Assembly (NCBI RefSeq): GCF_900187225.1
Contig: NZ_LT906436.1
Span: 806,001 to 870,000 of the forward strand
Origin: Listeria monocytogenes
GTDB lineage: Bacteria > Bacillota > Bacilli > Lactobacillales > Listeriaceae
Reading direction: 5' to 3'
DNA length: 64,000 bases
This document shows positions 16,677 to 24,833 of the stretch, one piece after another. The position numbers and the translations under genes were made by a program. The notes beneath the pieces were generated by a model. It made no database searches. It had not been told where the DNA came from and saw only the letters and a program-made list of their open reading frames with translations. Numbering within the stretch: the stretch's first letter is position 1; each line of letters opens with the position of its first letter.

Positions 16677-17606
16677 ATGTCCATTACGAACTTATTAAAT
16701 ATTAAATATCCGATTATCCAAGGTGCGATGGCTCAAATTGCCAAAGCTCCACTTGTAGCCGCTGTGTCTAATGCAGGCGGTTTAGGAATTATCGCTTCTG
16801 GCGGAATGACTGCCGACATGCTACGCGAAGAAATCCAAAAAACAAAAGCACTGACAGATAAACCATTTGGCGTCAACTTAATGCTAATGATGACCAATAT
16901 TGCCGAATTAACCGAAGTAATTATTGAAGAAAAAGTGGGAATCGTTACAACCGGAGCGGGAACGCCAAAAACGTTCATGCCAATTTGGAAAGAAGCTGGA
17001 ATTATCGTGATTCCCGTTGTCCCATCCGTGATGATTGCTAAACGTATGGAAAAAATGGGCGCAGATGCAGTTATCGCAGAAGGAACAGAAGCAGGCGGAC
17101 ACGTCGGCGAAACAACAACAATGGCGCTTTTACCTCAAATCGTGGATGCCGTTACTATCCCAGTCATTGGCGCAGGTGGAATTGCAGATGGTCGCGGAAT
17201 CGTCGCAGCGCTAGCTCTAGGTGCAAAAGGTGTCCAAATCGGCACACGCTTCCTAGCAACCGATGAATGCCCAGTACACCCAGACTTCAAAGCAGCCGTG
17301 ATTAAAGCTTCCGACCGCGACACAATGGTTACCGGACGAAAAGCAGGCGCACCAGTCCGCTCGATTAAAAACAAAATGATCAAAGAATACATCCGTTTAG
17401 AAGAAGAAAACGCCGATCGCGACACGTTAGAAGAGCTAACTTTAGGTTCTTTACGAAAAGCAGTACAAGAAGGCGACACAGACAACGGATCCGTCATGGC
17501 CGGGCAAATCGCTGGCTTAATTACAGAAATCAAACCTTGTAAAGATGTTATCGAAGAGATGATGACAGATGCTAAGAAAGTGATTGCTGGGTTAGAATTA
17601 AAATAA
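16677..17606 (+). CDS. fabK: FabK-like enoyl-ACP reductase II / nitronate monooxygenase family
   Basis: A 309-residue FMN-dependent TIM-barrel protein. The sequence runs close to pneumococcal FabK: YPIIQGAM at the start, NAGGLGIIASGG, DKPFGVNLML, VTTGAGTPKTFMPIWKEAGI, IPVVPSVMIAKRMEKMGADAVIAEGTEAGGH, PVIGAGGIADGRG, GVQIGTRF, and NGSVMAGQIAGL. FabK reduces the enoyl-ACP double bond in the last step of type II fatty acid elongation. The wider family includes nitronate monooxygenases, but the EAGGH motif and the C-terminal GSVMAGQ segment favour FabK. Listeria also has FabI elsewhere, so this would be the second reductase. RBS GCAGGAGGAAAAAG. Monocistronic, away from any fab cluster. Confidence 0.75.
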   Translation: MSITNLLNIKYPIIQGAMAQIAKAPLVAAVSNAGGLGIIASGGMTADMLREEIQKTKALTDKPFGVNLMLMMTNIAELTEVIIEEKVGIVTTGAGTPKTFMPIWKEAGIIVIPVVPSVMIAKRMEKMGADAVIAEGTEAGGHVGETTTMALLPQIVDAVTIPVIGAGGIADGRGIVAALALGAKGVQIGTRFLATDECPVHPDFKAAVIKASDRDTMVTGRKAGAPVRSIKNKMIKEYIRLEEENADRDTLEELTLGSLRKAVQEGDTDNGSVMAGQIAGLITEIKPCKDVIEEMMTDAKKVIAGLELK

Positions 17607-17693
17607 TGTTTCAAACTGCTTTCTTTTGAAACGTTTGAGTAAAATAACTTTGATAAATTCCTTAATATAATATTTGGATTTTTAGTAAGTTAT

Positions 17694-17736
17694 AAAAAGC
17701 CGTGCCAGTTCACTTAGTGCTGATACGGCTTTTTTA
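17694..17736 (+). terminator. Intrinsic terminator
   Basis: Stem aaaaagccgt/acggcttttt with a smaller inner pairing (cact/agtg) and a T tail lies about 90 bases after the FabK-like gene. Confidence 0.82.
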
Positions 17737-17832
17737 GTTAGTAGAAAAATTCATTTCTGTTTCATCAATACATCCTCTATGTTATACTATGTAAAGCTAT
17801 ATTATTGCAAATGCAACAAAAGGAGATTGGCG

Positions 17833-18285
17833 ATGAAAGATATATTAAGAGATATAGGTGTAATTGCACGTGCACTTGATTCAATAAGTAATATCGAATT
17901 TAAAGAATTAAATCTAGCAAAAGGGCAATTTATCTATCTAGTTAGAATTTGCGAGAACCAAGGGATTATTCAAGAAAAACTAGTAGATATTTTAAAAATC
18001 GATCGAACCACTGCTTCGAGAGCTATTAAGAAGTTAGAGAAAAACGGTTTGATTATAAAGAAACAGGATAAGAATAATAAAAAAAATAAACTATTATTCC
18101 CAACAGAGAAAGGACAGCAACTATATCCCTTAATTATCCGCGAGAATGAATACTCCAATGCAGTAGCTTTAAAGGGATTTACTGAGGCTGAAATTAATAT
18201 GCTCGCCGATGCGCTCAAGAAGGTCAAAGAAAATATTGCAGATGACTGGTTATTTGTAAAAAAAGGCAGTAAAAGAAGTTATTAA
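17833..18285 (+). CDS. MarR-family regulator of the paiA unit
   Basis: A 150-residue winged-helix regulator. The DNA-binding part is GIIQEKLVDILKIDRTTASRAIKKLEKNGLI followed by a very basic wing (KKQDKNNKKNKLLFPTEKG), flanked by dimerisation helices. ATG 17833 has AGGAG 7 bases upstream; the longer frame from 17779 has no RBS. It lies 15 bases before a polyamine N-acetyltransferase gene and is surely cotranscribed, so it probably regulates that gene and itself. Confidence 0.85.
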   Translation: MKDILRDIGVIARALDSISNIEFKELNLAKGQFIYLVRICENQGIIQEKLVDILKIDRTTASRAIKKLEKNGLIIKKQDKNNKKNKLLFPTEKGQQLYPLIIRENEYSNAVALKGFTEAEINMLADALKKVKENIADDWLFVKKGSKRSY

Positions 18286-18300
18286 TTTGGAGGAAAAGTA

Positions 18301-18807
18301 ATGATAAAATTATGTACAATAAGTGATTCCCAAGCACTCTTAGAAATAAGTTATAAGACATTTGATGAAACATTTAGAGTGCAAAATAAACCAGAAAACA
18401 TGGATGCATATTTAAAAACAAATTTTACGGCTAAAAAATTAAGCGATGAACTAAAAAAACCACATTCCTATTTTTATTTTGTTTTTCACCAAGAAGCTAT
18501 TGCTGGTTATTTAAAACTAAATATAGGAGATGCTCAAACAGAAGAAATAGCTGGGAATACAATCGAAATAGAGCGTATTTATGTATTGAAGTCATTCCAA
18601 AAAAAGGGATTAGGTAAAGAGTTATTTAATCAAGCAATAGAGATAGCGAAAGAAGTTGGGGTAGAAAAAATATGGTTAGGCGTTTGGGAAAAGAATAAGA
18701 ACGCTATTCAATTTTATGAAAAGCTGGGTTTTATTAAAAATGGACAACATGATTTTTTCATGGGCGATGATTGTCAAACTGATATTATTATGATAAAAGA
18801 TTTATAA
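18301..18807 (+). CDS. paiA: PaiA-like polyamine N-acetyltransferase
   Basis: A 168-residue GNAT enzyme very like Bacillus PaiA, which acetylates spermidine and spermine. Matching stretches are KPENMDAYL, IEIERIYVLKSFQKKGLGKEL (acetyl-CoA P-loop QKKGLGKE), EKIWLGVWEKNKNAIQFYEKLGF and the C-terminal FMGDDCQTDIIM. It should lower free polyamine levels, which fits the nearby potABCD importer. RBS TTGGAGGAAAAGTA. It is the second gene of a MarR-paiA operon closed by a shared terminator. Confidence 0.88.
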   Translation: MIKLCTISDSQALLEISYKTFDETFRVQNKPENMDAYLKTNFTAKKLSDELKKPHSYFYFVFHQEAIAGYLKLNIGDAQTEEIAGNTIEIERIYVLKSFQKKGLGKELFNQAIEIAKEVGVEKIWLGVWEKNKNAIQFYEKLGFIKNGQHDFFMGDDCQTDIIMIKDL

Positions 18808-18808
18808 A

Positions 18809-18843
18809 AAAAGTTGAGCGCATACTAAGCTCAACTTTTTTTA
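18809..18843. terminator. Bidirectional intrinsic terminator
   Basis: Stem aaaaagttgagc/gctcaacttttt with an 8-base loop lies between paiA and the convergent VOC gene. Confidence 0.88.
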
Positions 18844-19244
18844 TAAAAATTAAGCTGCCAAAACACCCCAAACCGGTCCGTCACCTGCGCATAAGTCGAA
18901 CCCCAGAACGCCACTTGCAACTCCATTTCCACTTTGCCCGTAGCACTCAAAACTTCATAGGCGTACTTAATATCATCCTCTGTTTCAAAATTAATCAAGA
19001 TCGTCACGCGGTTCCCGGTTGTAAAACCATCATAAGGTGCATCGGTAATATAAATAAATTCTTCGCCATTTTTAGCTAAACGGCTGTGCATCAATCGTTC
19101 GCCAAAAACGGCATCACCATCAAAATTGTTCATCTCTTTAAAACGCTGAACGTTTGTAATCTCAGCTTGAAACACATCTGCATAAAATGTTAGCGCATCT
19201 TGACCTTCTCCGTTAAAAACTAAGTAAGGAACTGCAAAAGACAT
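18831..19244 (-). CDS. VOC superfamily protein (PhnB/YjdN-like)
   Basis: A 137-residue protein of the glyoxalase/bleomycin-resistance fold, PhnB-like branch. It starts AVPYLVFNGEGQDALTFYADVFQAEI and ends QVTDRFGVFWQLNFY, both diagnostic for this group. PhnB-like proteins lack the usual metal residues of glyoxalase I and their substrate is unknown. RBS GGAGATGATGAG. Single gene, convergent with paiA. Confidence 0.82.
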   Translation of the reverse strand: MSFAVPYLVFNGEGQDALTFYADVFQAEITNVQRFKEMNNFDGDAVFGERLMHSRLAKNGEEFIYITDAPYDGFTTGNRVTILINFETEDDIKYAYEVLSATGKVEMELQVAFWGSTYAQVTDRFGVFWQLNFYKKS

Positions 19245-19468
19245 CTCATCATCTCCTATACAATTAATAGCTTTAGTATAAGCCTAATCTACTGCGAAGT
19301 CATGTCTCAAAATAATAAGGATTTGTGAATAAAAACAAAATGCTTGCAAATAAACGTGATATATTATACAATTACACTAAGAAATCGGATATATTTAAAT
19401 TAATATTTTTTTGCAACAAAATAAAGTAAGTACTTGCTTTTGGGAGTAGGTGCGTAGGAGGTAGATGT

Positions 19469-22099
19469 ATGCTTTGGGTAAAAGAGTCAATTGAGCAACT
19501 TCTCAGCAAACTACACACGAATTTAGACACAGGGTTAACGAAAGAACAAGTGAAACAAAAACATGCAGAGTTCGGGACGAATGAATTTGAAGAGGGGAAG
19601 AAAGAATCACTTCTTCAAAAAATTGGTCACCATTTAGTTGAAATTACGACGATTGTGTTGCTTTTTGCAGCGGCGATTTCGGCTTATTTAGCAATTACAA
19701 CTGGATATGGTTGGGCGAAGGTTGTTGTTATTTTAGGAATTGTCGTGTTGAATATGGTGCTCGGCATTTACCAAGAAAACAGCGCCGAGAAAGCACTTGC
19801 TGCATTACAAAGTATGAATGCGCATTTAACGACGGTCGTTCGTGATGGTGTGCGGATGCAAGTGGACGCAACGGAATTAGTGCCAGGGGATATTATTGAA
19901 ATCGTTGCAGGAGATATGATTCCAGCAGATGCACGGATTATTTCTAGTAGCAGTTTGCAAGTCGAGGAATCTGCGTTAACTGGTGAAAGTGTTCCGGTTG
20001 AAAAAGACGCAAATGCGGTTGTTTCGGAAAAAGCACCAATTGGCGACCGTCTGAATATGCTTTACTCAGGCTGTCTTGTAACGAATGGCCGCGCCACGGC
20101 GGTTGTCGTAGAAATTGGGATGGAAACAGAGATGGGGAAAATTGCTGGACTTTTAAACAGCACCTCAAAACTGATGACGCCTTTACAACTTCGCTTAAAA
20201 GAATTAGCAAAACGACTTAGTATTGTAGCACTTTTAGCAGGTATTTTAATTTTTATCATTGATGTGTATGTGTACGGTGAAACGATTATTGAAACGTTGA
20301 TGATTGCGATTTCTCTAGCGGTAGCAGCAGTTCCTGAGACATTACCAGTTATTGTGACATTAACACTTGCTTACGGCGTTCAAAATATGGTGCGGAAAAA
20401 TACGATTATCCGCCGAATTCCTGCAGTAGAAACAATCGGAAATACATCTGTTATTTGTTCTGATAAAACAGGAACATTAACGCAAAATAAAATGATTATC
20501 CAACAAATCTGGGCAGCAGACCATGCGCCGATAAAAGCAACAGCTGAATTTGATACTGCAGAACAAAAAGTATTAGAAATGCTGAGTCTTTCCAGTAACG
20601 CGACGATTGATGTAACTGACGGCGAAGAAACCATCATTGGTGACCCAACCGAAAGCGCGATTATCCGTTTACTAGAAGAAAAAGGAACAACTAAAAAAGC
20701 ATTGGAAGCTAAATATCCACGCGTGTTCGAACTTCCTTTTGATTCAGATAGAAAGCTTATGACGACGATTCACCAAGTAGAAGACGGATTTCTTTCTATT
20801 ACAAAAGGTGCTTTTGACCGAATTCCCGTAAATTTTTCAGAGGAGTTTTTAGCGGAAGCGGAGCGGGTACATGACAGTTTTGCGGAAGATGCGCTTCGGG
20901 TGCTAGTTGTTGCGTATAAAAAATATGCAGAAATGCCGACAGACTTGTCTAGTGAGGCGCTTGAGACAGACTTAACTTTTGCTGGGATGGTTGGGATGAT
21001 TGACCCACCGAGACCAGAAAGTAAAGCGGCTGTGTTAGCGGCGAAAAAAGCGGGTATTAAGACTGTAATGATTACTGGTGACCACATTGTAACGGCATCA
21101 GCAATTGCAAAAGAAATTGGTATTTTAACGGATGGGGACAAAGCGATTACTGGAGCAGAGCTTGCTGAAATGTCAGAAGCAGATCTGGAGAAAAACATTC
21201 GAGATTATGCGGTATATGCGCGTGTTAGTCCAGAAGATAAAATTCGAATCGTTAAAGCTTGGCAGAAAAATGGTGAAATTGTAACAATGACAGGTGATGG
21301 TGTAAATGATGCGCCAGCTCTAAAAGCAGCGGATGTTGGTGCTGCGATGGGAATCACTGGAACAGATGTATCTAAAAACGCTGCAGATATGGTTATAACC
21401 GACGATAATTTTGCAACGATTGTAGATGCAGTCAAAGAAGGGCGTACAGCCTATGAGAATATCCGCAAAACGATTTACTTTTTACTAAGTACAAACTTTT
21501 CTCAAATTTTCATTATGTTAATTGCGATTATTCTTGGCTGGGGCGCGCCGGTTGTAGCTGTTCAGTTGCTATTAATCAACGTTGTGTCTGATGGGATTCC
21601 AGGCTTCTTCTTAAGTCGTGAAAAGGCAGATGACTCGATTATGGAGCGTAAGCCAATTCCAAAAAATGCAGGGATCTTTGCGAATGGCCTTGGAAAGAAA
21701 ATGGCGATACAAGCTGTTGTCTTTACGATTGTGACACTTGCAGGATTTTATATCGGGCAGTTTGTAACGATTAATAATTCGATTGGTGCAAGCTATGAAG
21801 TTGGGATGACGATGGCGTTTGTTATTCTAGCATGGTCATCTGTCGCGCATATTTTCAACGTAAGAAGTGATAAGTCGATTTTCACTATCGGATTTTTATC
21901 CAACCGAGGCTTGTTCTTTAGCGCGATTTGTTCGATGTTGATTATTTTAGGACTTGCGATTATTCCACCACTTGCGAACATGTTCTTCTTAGTAGAAATG
22001 AGCTTAACGCACTGGATTCTCGCATTCATCCTCTCGATGTTCCCACTCCTATTTGTAGAAATTCAAAAGCTTATTCAGCGAAAAAGAGCAAAAGCTTGA
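19469..22099 (+). CDS. P-type cation-transporting ATPase (IIA-like)
   Basis: An 876-residue P2-type ATPase. The actuator loop carries LTGESVPVEKD, the phosphorylation motif is CSDKTGTLTQNK with Asp332, the nucleotide-binding domain has KGAFDRIP, and the hinge is MTGDGVNDAPALK. About ten membrane segments are seen. M4 has AVPETLP and M6 has INVVSDGIP, so the M4 Glu and the M6 Asn/Asp ligands of Ca2+ pumps are kept, but the M5 Glu of SERCA is replaced (TNFSQ). A one-Ca2+ (or Mn2+) exporter is therefore likely; ion choice is not certain. ATG 19469 has GGAGG 7 bases upstream. The next gene follows after 14 bases. Confidence 0.87.
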   Translation: MLWVKESIEQLLSKLHTNLDTGLTKEQVKQKHAEFGTNEFEEGKKESLLQKIGHHLVEITTIVLLFAAAISAYLAITTGYGWAKVVVILGIVVLNMVLGIYQENSAEKALAALQSMNAHLTTVVRDGVRMQVDATELVPGDIIEIVAGDMIPADARIISSSSLQVEESALTGESVPVEKDANAVVSEKAPIGDRLNMLYSGCLVTNGRATAVVVEIGMETEMGKIAGLLNSTSKLMTPLQLRLKELAKRLSIVALLAGILIFIIDVYVYGETIIETLMIAISLAVAAVPETLPVIVTLTLAYGVQNMVRKNTIIRRIPAVETIGNTSVICSDKTGTLTQNKMIIQQIWAADHAPIKATAEFDTAEQKVLEMLSLSSNATIDVTDGEETIIGDPTESAIIRLLEEKGTTKKALEAKYPRVFELPFDSDRKLMTTIHQVEDGFLSITKGAFDRIPVNFSEEFLAEAERVHDSFAEDALRVLVVAYKKYAEMPTDLSSEALETDLTFAGMVGMIDPPRPESKAAVLAAKKAGIKTVMITGDHIVTASAIAKEIGILTDGDKAITGAELAEMSEADLEKNIRDYAVYARVSPEDKIRIVKAWQKNGEIVTMTGDGVNDAPALKAADVGAAMGITGTDVSKNAADMVITDDNFATIVDAVKEGRTAYENIRKTIYFLLSTNFSQIFIMLIAIILGWGAPVVAVQLLLINVVSDGIPGFFLSREKADDSIMERKPIPKNAGIFANGLGKKMAIQAVVFTIVTLAGFYIGQFVTINNSIGASYEVGMTMAFVILAWSSVAHIFNVRSDKSIFTIGFLSNRGLFFSAICSMLIILGLAIIPPLANMFFLVEMSLTHWILAFILSMFPLLFVEIQKLIQRKRAKA

Positions 22100-22113
22100 A
22101 GGAGGGCAACTAT

Positions 22114-22962
22114 ATGAATGAAACAGAAAAATTGGTAGCCGCATTATTAGAGCGTAACTTTGGTAAAAATATCGGTACACGCTATCCGGGAAATGAAGCG
22201 GCGCAAATGAGGGCTGAGGAAGTTATCGGAGAAATTGCTATCGTTATCGCACCTCTTGTTGAAAAACTTGGAATCGAAAATAAAACGGTGAAAAAAACGA
22301 TTCCATTTTTATATGAACTTCAAAAAAATCAATTTTGTGATATGAGTGCCTATCCGTATCCGCTTCTTCTAGTCAATGGAACGAGTACAGATACAGAAAA
22401 ATATTGGCGGGATCTACCAACTTACTGGACGGACGATGCAAATAAAATCGTGCTTCCGTATGTTTTGGAACATATTAAAAATAATAAAGTACGTCAAAAA
22501 CTACTAGCTTTTCATGCTTGGCTTTTAGGGGAAGTAGTAGAAATGAACGAGGCGCTAGGGGCAGATTTTCGTGTGAAACTAGTCTTTGAGTCAGATATGC
22601 GTATTCGTTTACGGGTGTATGAGGTAGAACAGATTGCCATCGAAGTGCATTTTTTAGACAATCATGATACCGAGCAACAACATTTAGGCTATGATGTCAG
22701 TTTAGATGCAGATTTTACCGAGAAAGCAAGGCTCTTATTACGCCAAGGTATTTTGACAGAAAATCTAGGATTGGAAGCGCTGAAAGCTTATATGAAATCG
22801 GTTTTACCAATAGCACACAGCTTGAAAAATTTAGAACATTTAACGTTTGAAGAGACAAAAAAACTGACCAAATTATTAACGCAAGAAGAACCTAAAATTA
22901 TGGAAGATACAGATTTAACAAGTAAAGCATTAGACTTCTTACAAAAAGCAGCACAGCAATAA
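22114..22962 (+). CDS. Protein of unknown function in operon with the ATPase
   Basis: A 282-residue soluble protein that I do not recognise. It has no signal peptide or membrane segment. The N-terminal third is helical (LVAALLERNFGKNIGTRYPGNE). The middle is mixed alpha/beta with aromatic-rich LPTYWTDDANK and LLAFHAWLLGEVVEMNEALGADFRVKLVFESDMRIR. The C-terminus is again helical. ATG 22114 has GGAGGG about 7 bases upstream; the same frame stays open to 21928 inside the ATPase gene but without an RBS. It starts 14 bases after the ATPase stop and ends before a strong terminator, so the two form an operon. Confidence 0.75.
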   Translation: MNETEKLVAALLERNFGKNIGTRYPGNEAAQMRAEEVIGEIAIVIAPLVEKLGIENKTVKKTIPFLYELQKNQFCDMSAYPYPLLLVNGTSTDTEKYWRDLPTYWTDDANKIVLPYVLEHIKNNKVRQKLLAFHAWLLGEVVEMNEALGADFRVKLVFESDMRIRLRVYEVEQIAIEVHFLDNHDTEQQHLGYDVSLDADFTEKARLLLRQGILTENLGLEALKAYMKSVLPIAHSLKNLEHLTFEETKKLTKLLTQEEPKIMEDTDLTSKALDFLQKAAQQ

Positions 22963-22964
22963 GA

Positions 22965-23010
22965 ATAAAATGCTATTTGGAGGAAAGTAATCCTAATAGC
23001 ATTTTATTTT
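22965..23010 (+). terminator. Intrinsic terminator
   Basis: Stem ataaaatgctatt/aatagcattttat is extended inward by gga/tcc and followed by TTTTT. Confidence 0.85.
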
Positions 23011-23071
23011 TGCAAGTGGGGCGGAAAGAATAGTAAAATGAGACAATGAAATTAGAAATGAGGACGTAAAA

Positions 23072-23629
23072 TTGATTCGACATGCGAAAAAATCAGATGC
23101 ACCAAAAATAGCACCACTTTTACTAGTAATATGGAAAGATATGGAATTACCTATTTTAGAAGTAGAGACGGAAGAAGCAATTACGAATGCGCTAATTGAA
23201 GCGATTCAAACAGAAGATTATCGTTATAGTTATAGACATCTGCATGTGTATGAAAAAGAAGGGGATATTGCGGGAGTTCTGGCAGGGTATCCTGGTGAAA
23301 TCGAACCTGAAATCGACCGCGCGTGGAACGAGATTGCAAAGAAACACGGCATCAGATACGAAGAACCAATATTTGCCGATAAAGAAACATTTCCTGGTGA
23401 ATGGTACTTAGATTCGATTGTTACAAACGAAAAATATCGTGGTCATGGTGTTGGAACAGCACTTCTTGCAAAATTAACAGAAATTGCTGCAGAAGATGGT
23501 GAAAAAGTAGTTGGACTAAATTGTGACAAAGGAAATCCGCATGCCAAGCGGCTTTATGAACGTCTAGGATTTCATGTAACTGGAGAAATCACACTTAGCG
23601 GTCACGAATATGAACATATGCAAAAATAA
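23072..23629 (+). CDS. GNAT N-acetyltransferase
   Basis: A 185-residue GNAT protein with the acetyl-CoA binding motif VTNEKYRGHGVGTALL (R/Q-x-x-G-x-G/A) and the C-terminal GNPHAKRLYERLGFHV strand-helix. The substrate is unknown. The start is TTG at 23072 with GAGGA about 8 bases upstream; no ATG would preserve the first beta strand IRHAKKSDAPKI. It is followed after 16 bases by a lipoprotein gene and is probably cotranscribed with it. Confidence 0.82.
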   Translation: MIRHAKKSDAPKIAPLLLVIWKDMELPILEVETEEAITNALIEAIQTEDYRYSYRHLHVYEKEGDIAGVLAGYPGEIEPEIDRAWNEIAKKHGIRYEEPIFADKETFPGEWYLDSIVTNEKYRGHGVGTALLAKLTEIAAEDGEKVVGLNCDKGNPHAKRLYERLGFHVTGEITLSGHEYEHMQK

Positions 23630-23645
23630 GAAATGAGGCCAACCA

Positions 23646-24308
23646 ATGAAAAAAATTATTTTCACAGTGGTACTAAGTTTGGTTCTAGTTCTTGCTGGAT
23701 GTGCCGATGTAACAAATACAGTAAAAGTGGATAAAAAAGGGGAAGCGACCATTTCCTTTGATATCGATATTTCTTCTGTAGCAGGGATTTTCGCCTCAAG
23801 TTACTCGGATGAAGTAGAAGCTAAACTGAAAGAAGCTGGATTTACAGTAGATAAAAAATCAAATACAAGCTATCATATTGAAAAGAAAGTAGATAAAAAT
23901 GAAACAACGAAAAGCGATATGAAACCGGAAGATTTTGGGGTAAAAATTACCAATAGCAAAAGTTTCTTCACACAAAAAATCAAAGTAGATGCCGATATTG
24001 ACATCGAAAAGATATGGAAAAAAGAAGTGGCGGATGTTCCGTTTCCAAAAGAAATTTTAAGCCAAGTTGATTATACATTTATTTTGGATTTACCGATTTC
24101 GTCAATTGGAGAGAACAATGCTAAAAGTGTGGATGGCGGTAAGCTCACTTGGGATGTGCCTCTCGACAAAAAATCCGAAATGTATTTTGAAGTCACCGTA
24201 CCAAACGTAAAAAACATTGCGATTGTTGGTGGGATTCTACTTGTCGTAATCATTGGTCTATTTATTTATCTTATTAGAAGACACCGAAAAAAGAAAAAAC
24301 AACTATAA
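23646..24308 (+). CDS. DUF3153-type lipoprotein with C-terminal membrane anchor
   Basis: A 220-residue surface protein. The signal peptide ends in the lipobox LAGC (Cys19), so it should be lipid-modified. The body (NTVKVDKKGEATISFDIDIS...) is a beta-rich domain of the LppM/DUF3153 type, and a second hydrophobic segment near residues 190-212 is followed by RRHRKKKKQ. It is thus tethered at both ends. Function unknown. RBS AATGAGGCC is weak. It lies 16 bases after the GNAT gene and ends in a terminator shared with the convergent MerR gene. Confidence 0.8.
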   Translation: MKKIIFTVVLSLVLVLAGCADVTNTVKVDKKGEATISFDIDISSVAGIFASSYSDEVEAKLKEAGFTVDKKSNTSYHIEKKVDKNETTKSDMKPEDFGVKITNSKSFFTQKIKVDADIDIEKIWKKEVADVPFPKEILSQVDYTFILDLPISSIGENNAKSVDGGKLTWDVPLDKKSEMYFEVTVPNVKNIAIVGGILLVVIIGLFIYLIRRHRKKKKQL

Positions 24309-24350
24309 AAAAGTGTGGATCAGTTAGCTAAACTGGTCCACACTTTTATT
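24306..24350. terminator. Bidirectional intrinsic terminator
   Basis: Stem aaaagtgtgga and ccag pairs with ctgg and tccacactttt around agct, serving the lipoprotein and MerR genes. Confidence 0.88.
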
Positions 24351-24713
24351 TACTTCTTGTTCTAACTCTTCGTAGCAAGCTAATTTTTTCTCGATTTTTT
24401 TAAATGCTCGGTCTAGCTCTGCTTGCCGGCGGTACATATCTTGTTGATGTTCTTTCAGTACAGCGATTCGTTCAGAGACAGTACCGTCACCACCTTTAGT
24501 TAGTTCAACTATTTCTTTTTGTTTAGCAAGGGGCATTCCGGTGACGCGTAAACAGGTGAGTAGTTCAAGCCAGTGAAGGGCATCATTATCAAAAATCCGG
24601 TTATTATTTTTATCGCGTGCTAGAAAAGGAATTAATCCTTCTCGTTCATAGTAGCGAATCGTATGGGCGCTTAAACCCGTGTGTTCGGAAGCTTCTTTGA
24701 TTGTTTGTTGCAC
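24324..24713 (-). CDS. MerR-family regulator (NmlR/AdhR-like)
   Basis: A 129-residue MerR regulator: N-terminal winged HTH (TIKEASEHTGLSAHTIRYYEREGLIP), then a coiled-coil dimerisation helix (SERIAVLKEHQQDMYRRQAELDRAFKKIEKKL). Cys54 in LLTCLRVTG aligns with the conserved thiol of NmlR and Bacillus AdhR, which sense aldehydes and electrophiles. GTG at 24713 is chosen because GAGGTGG lies about 9 bases upstream; an upstream ATG at 24746 lacks an RBS. It is divergent from an aldo-keto reductase gene that has a typical MerR promoter, so it is the likely activator. Confidence 0.87.
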   Translation of the reverse strand: MQQTIKEASEHTGLSAHTIRYYEREGLIPFLARDKNNNRIFDNDALHWLELLTCLRVTGMPLAKQKEIVELTKGGDGTVSERIAVLKEHQQDMYRRQAELDRAFKKIEKKLACYEELEQEVNKSVDQFS

Positions 24714-24770
24714 TAAAACCACCTCTTTTTTTCTTAATAATAGCACCTTGAAAATCGAAAAGCCAAATGT

Positions 24771-24801
24771 TTGCCTTTGAGTATACTCTAAGGTGTATAG
24801 T
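24771..24801 (+). promoter_or_regulatory. MerR-type promoter with 19-bp spacer and dyad operator
   Basis: TTGCCT (24771-24776) and TATAGT (24796-24801) are separated by 19 bases. The spacer region holds the dyad CCTTTGAGTATACTCTAAGG with one mismatch. This overlong spacer with an embedded palindrome is the standard architecture activated by MerR proteins through DNA distortion. Confidence 0.88.
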
Positions 24802-24833
24802 AAACGTGTTATTACTTTTAGGAGGCGGATAAA

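Noticed and set aside
17135-17614. 159-codon minus-strand frame inside the FabK-like gene
   Set aside because: It is an antisense shadow of a well-supported gene, with Ser/Ala/Pro-rich content, no RBS and no domain.
21928-22113. N-terminal extension of the gene after the P-type ATPase
   Set aside because: It overlaps the ATPase coding sequence in another frame; ATG 22114 has GGAGGG at proper distance.
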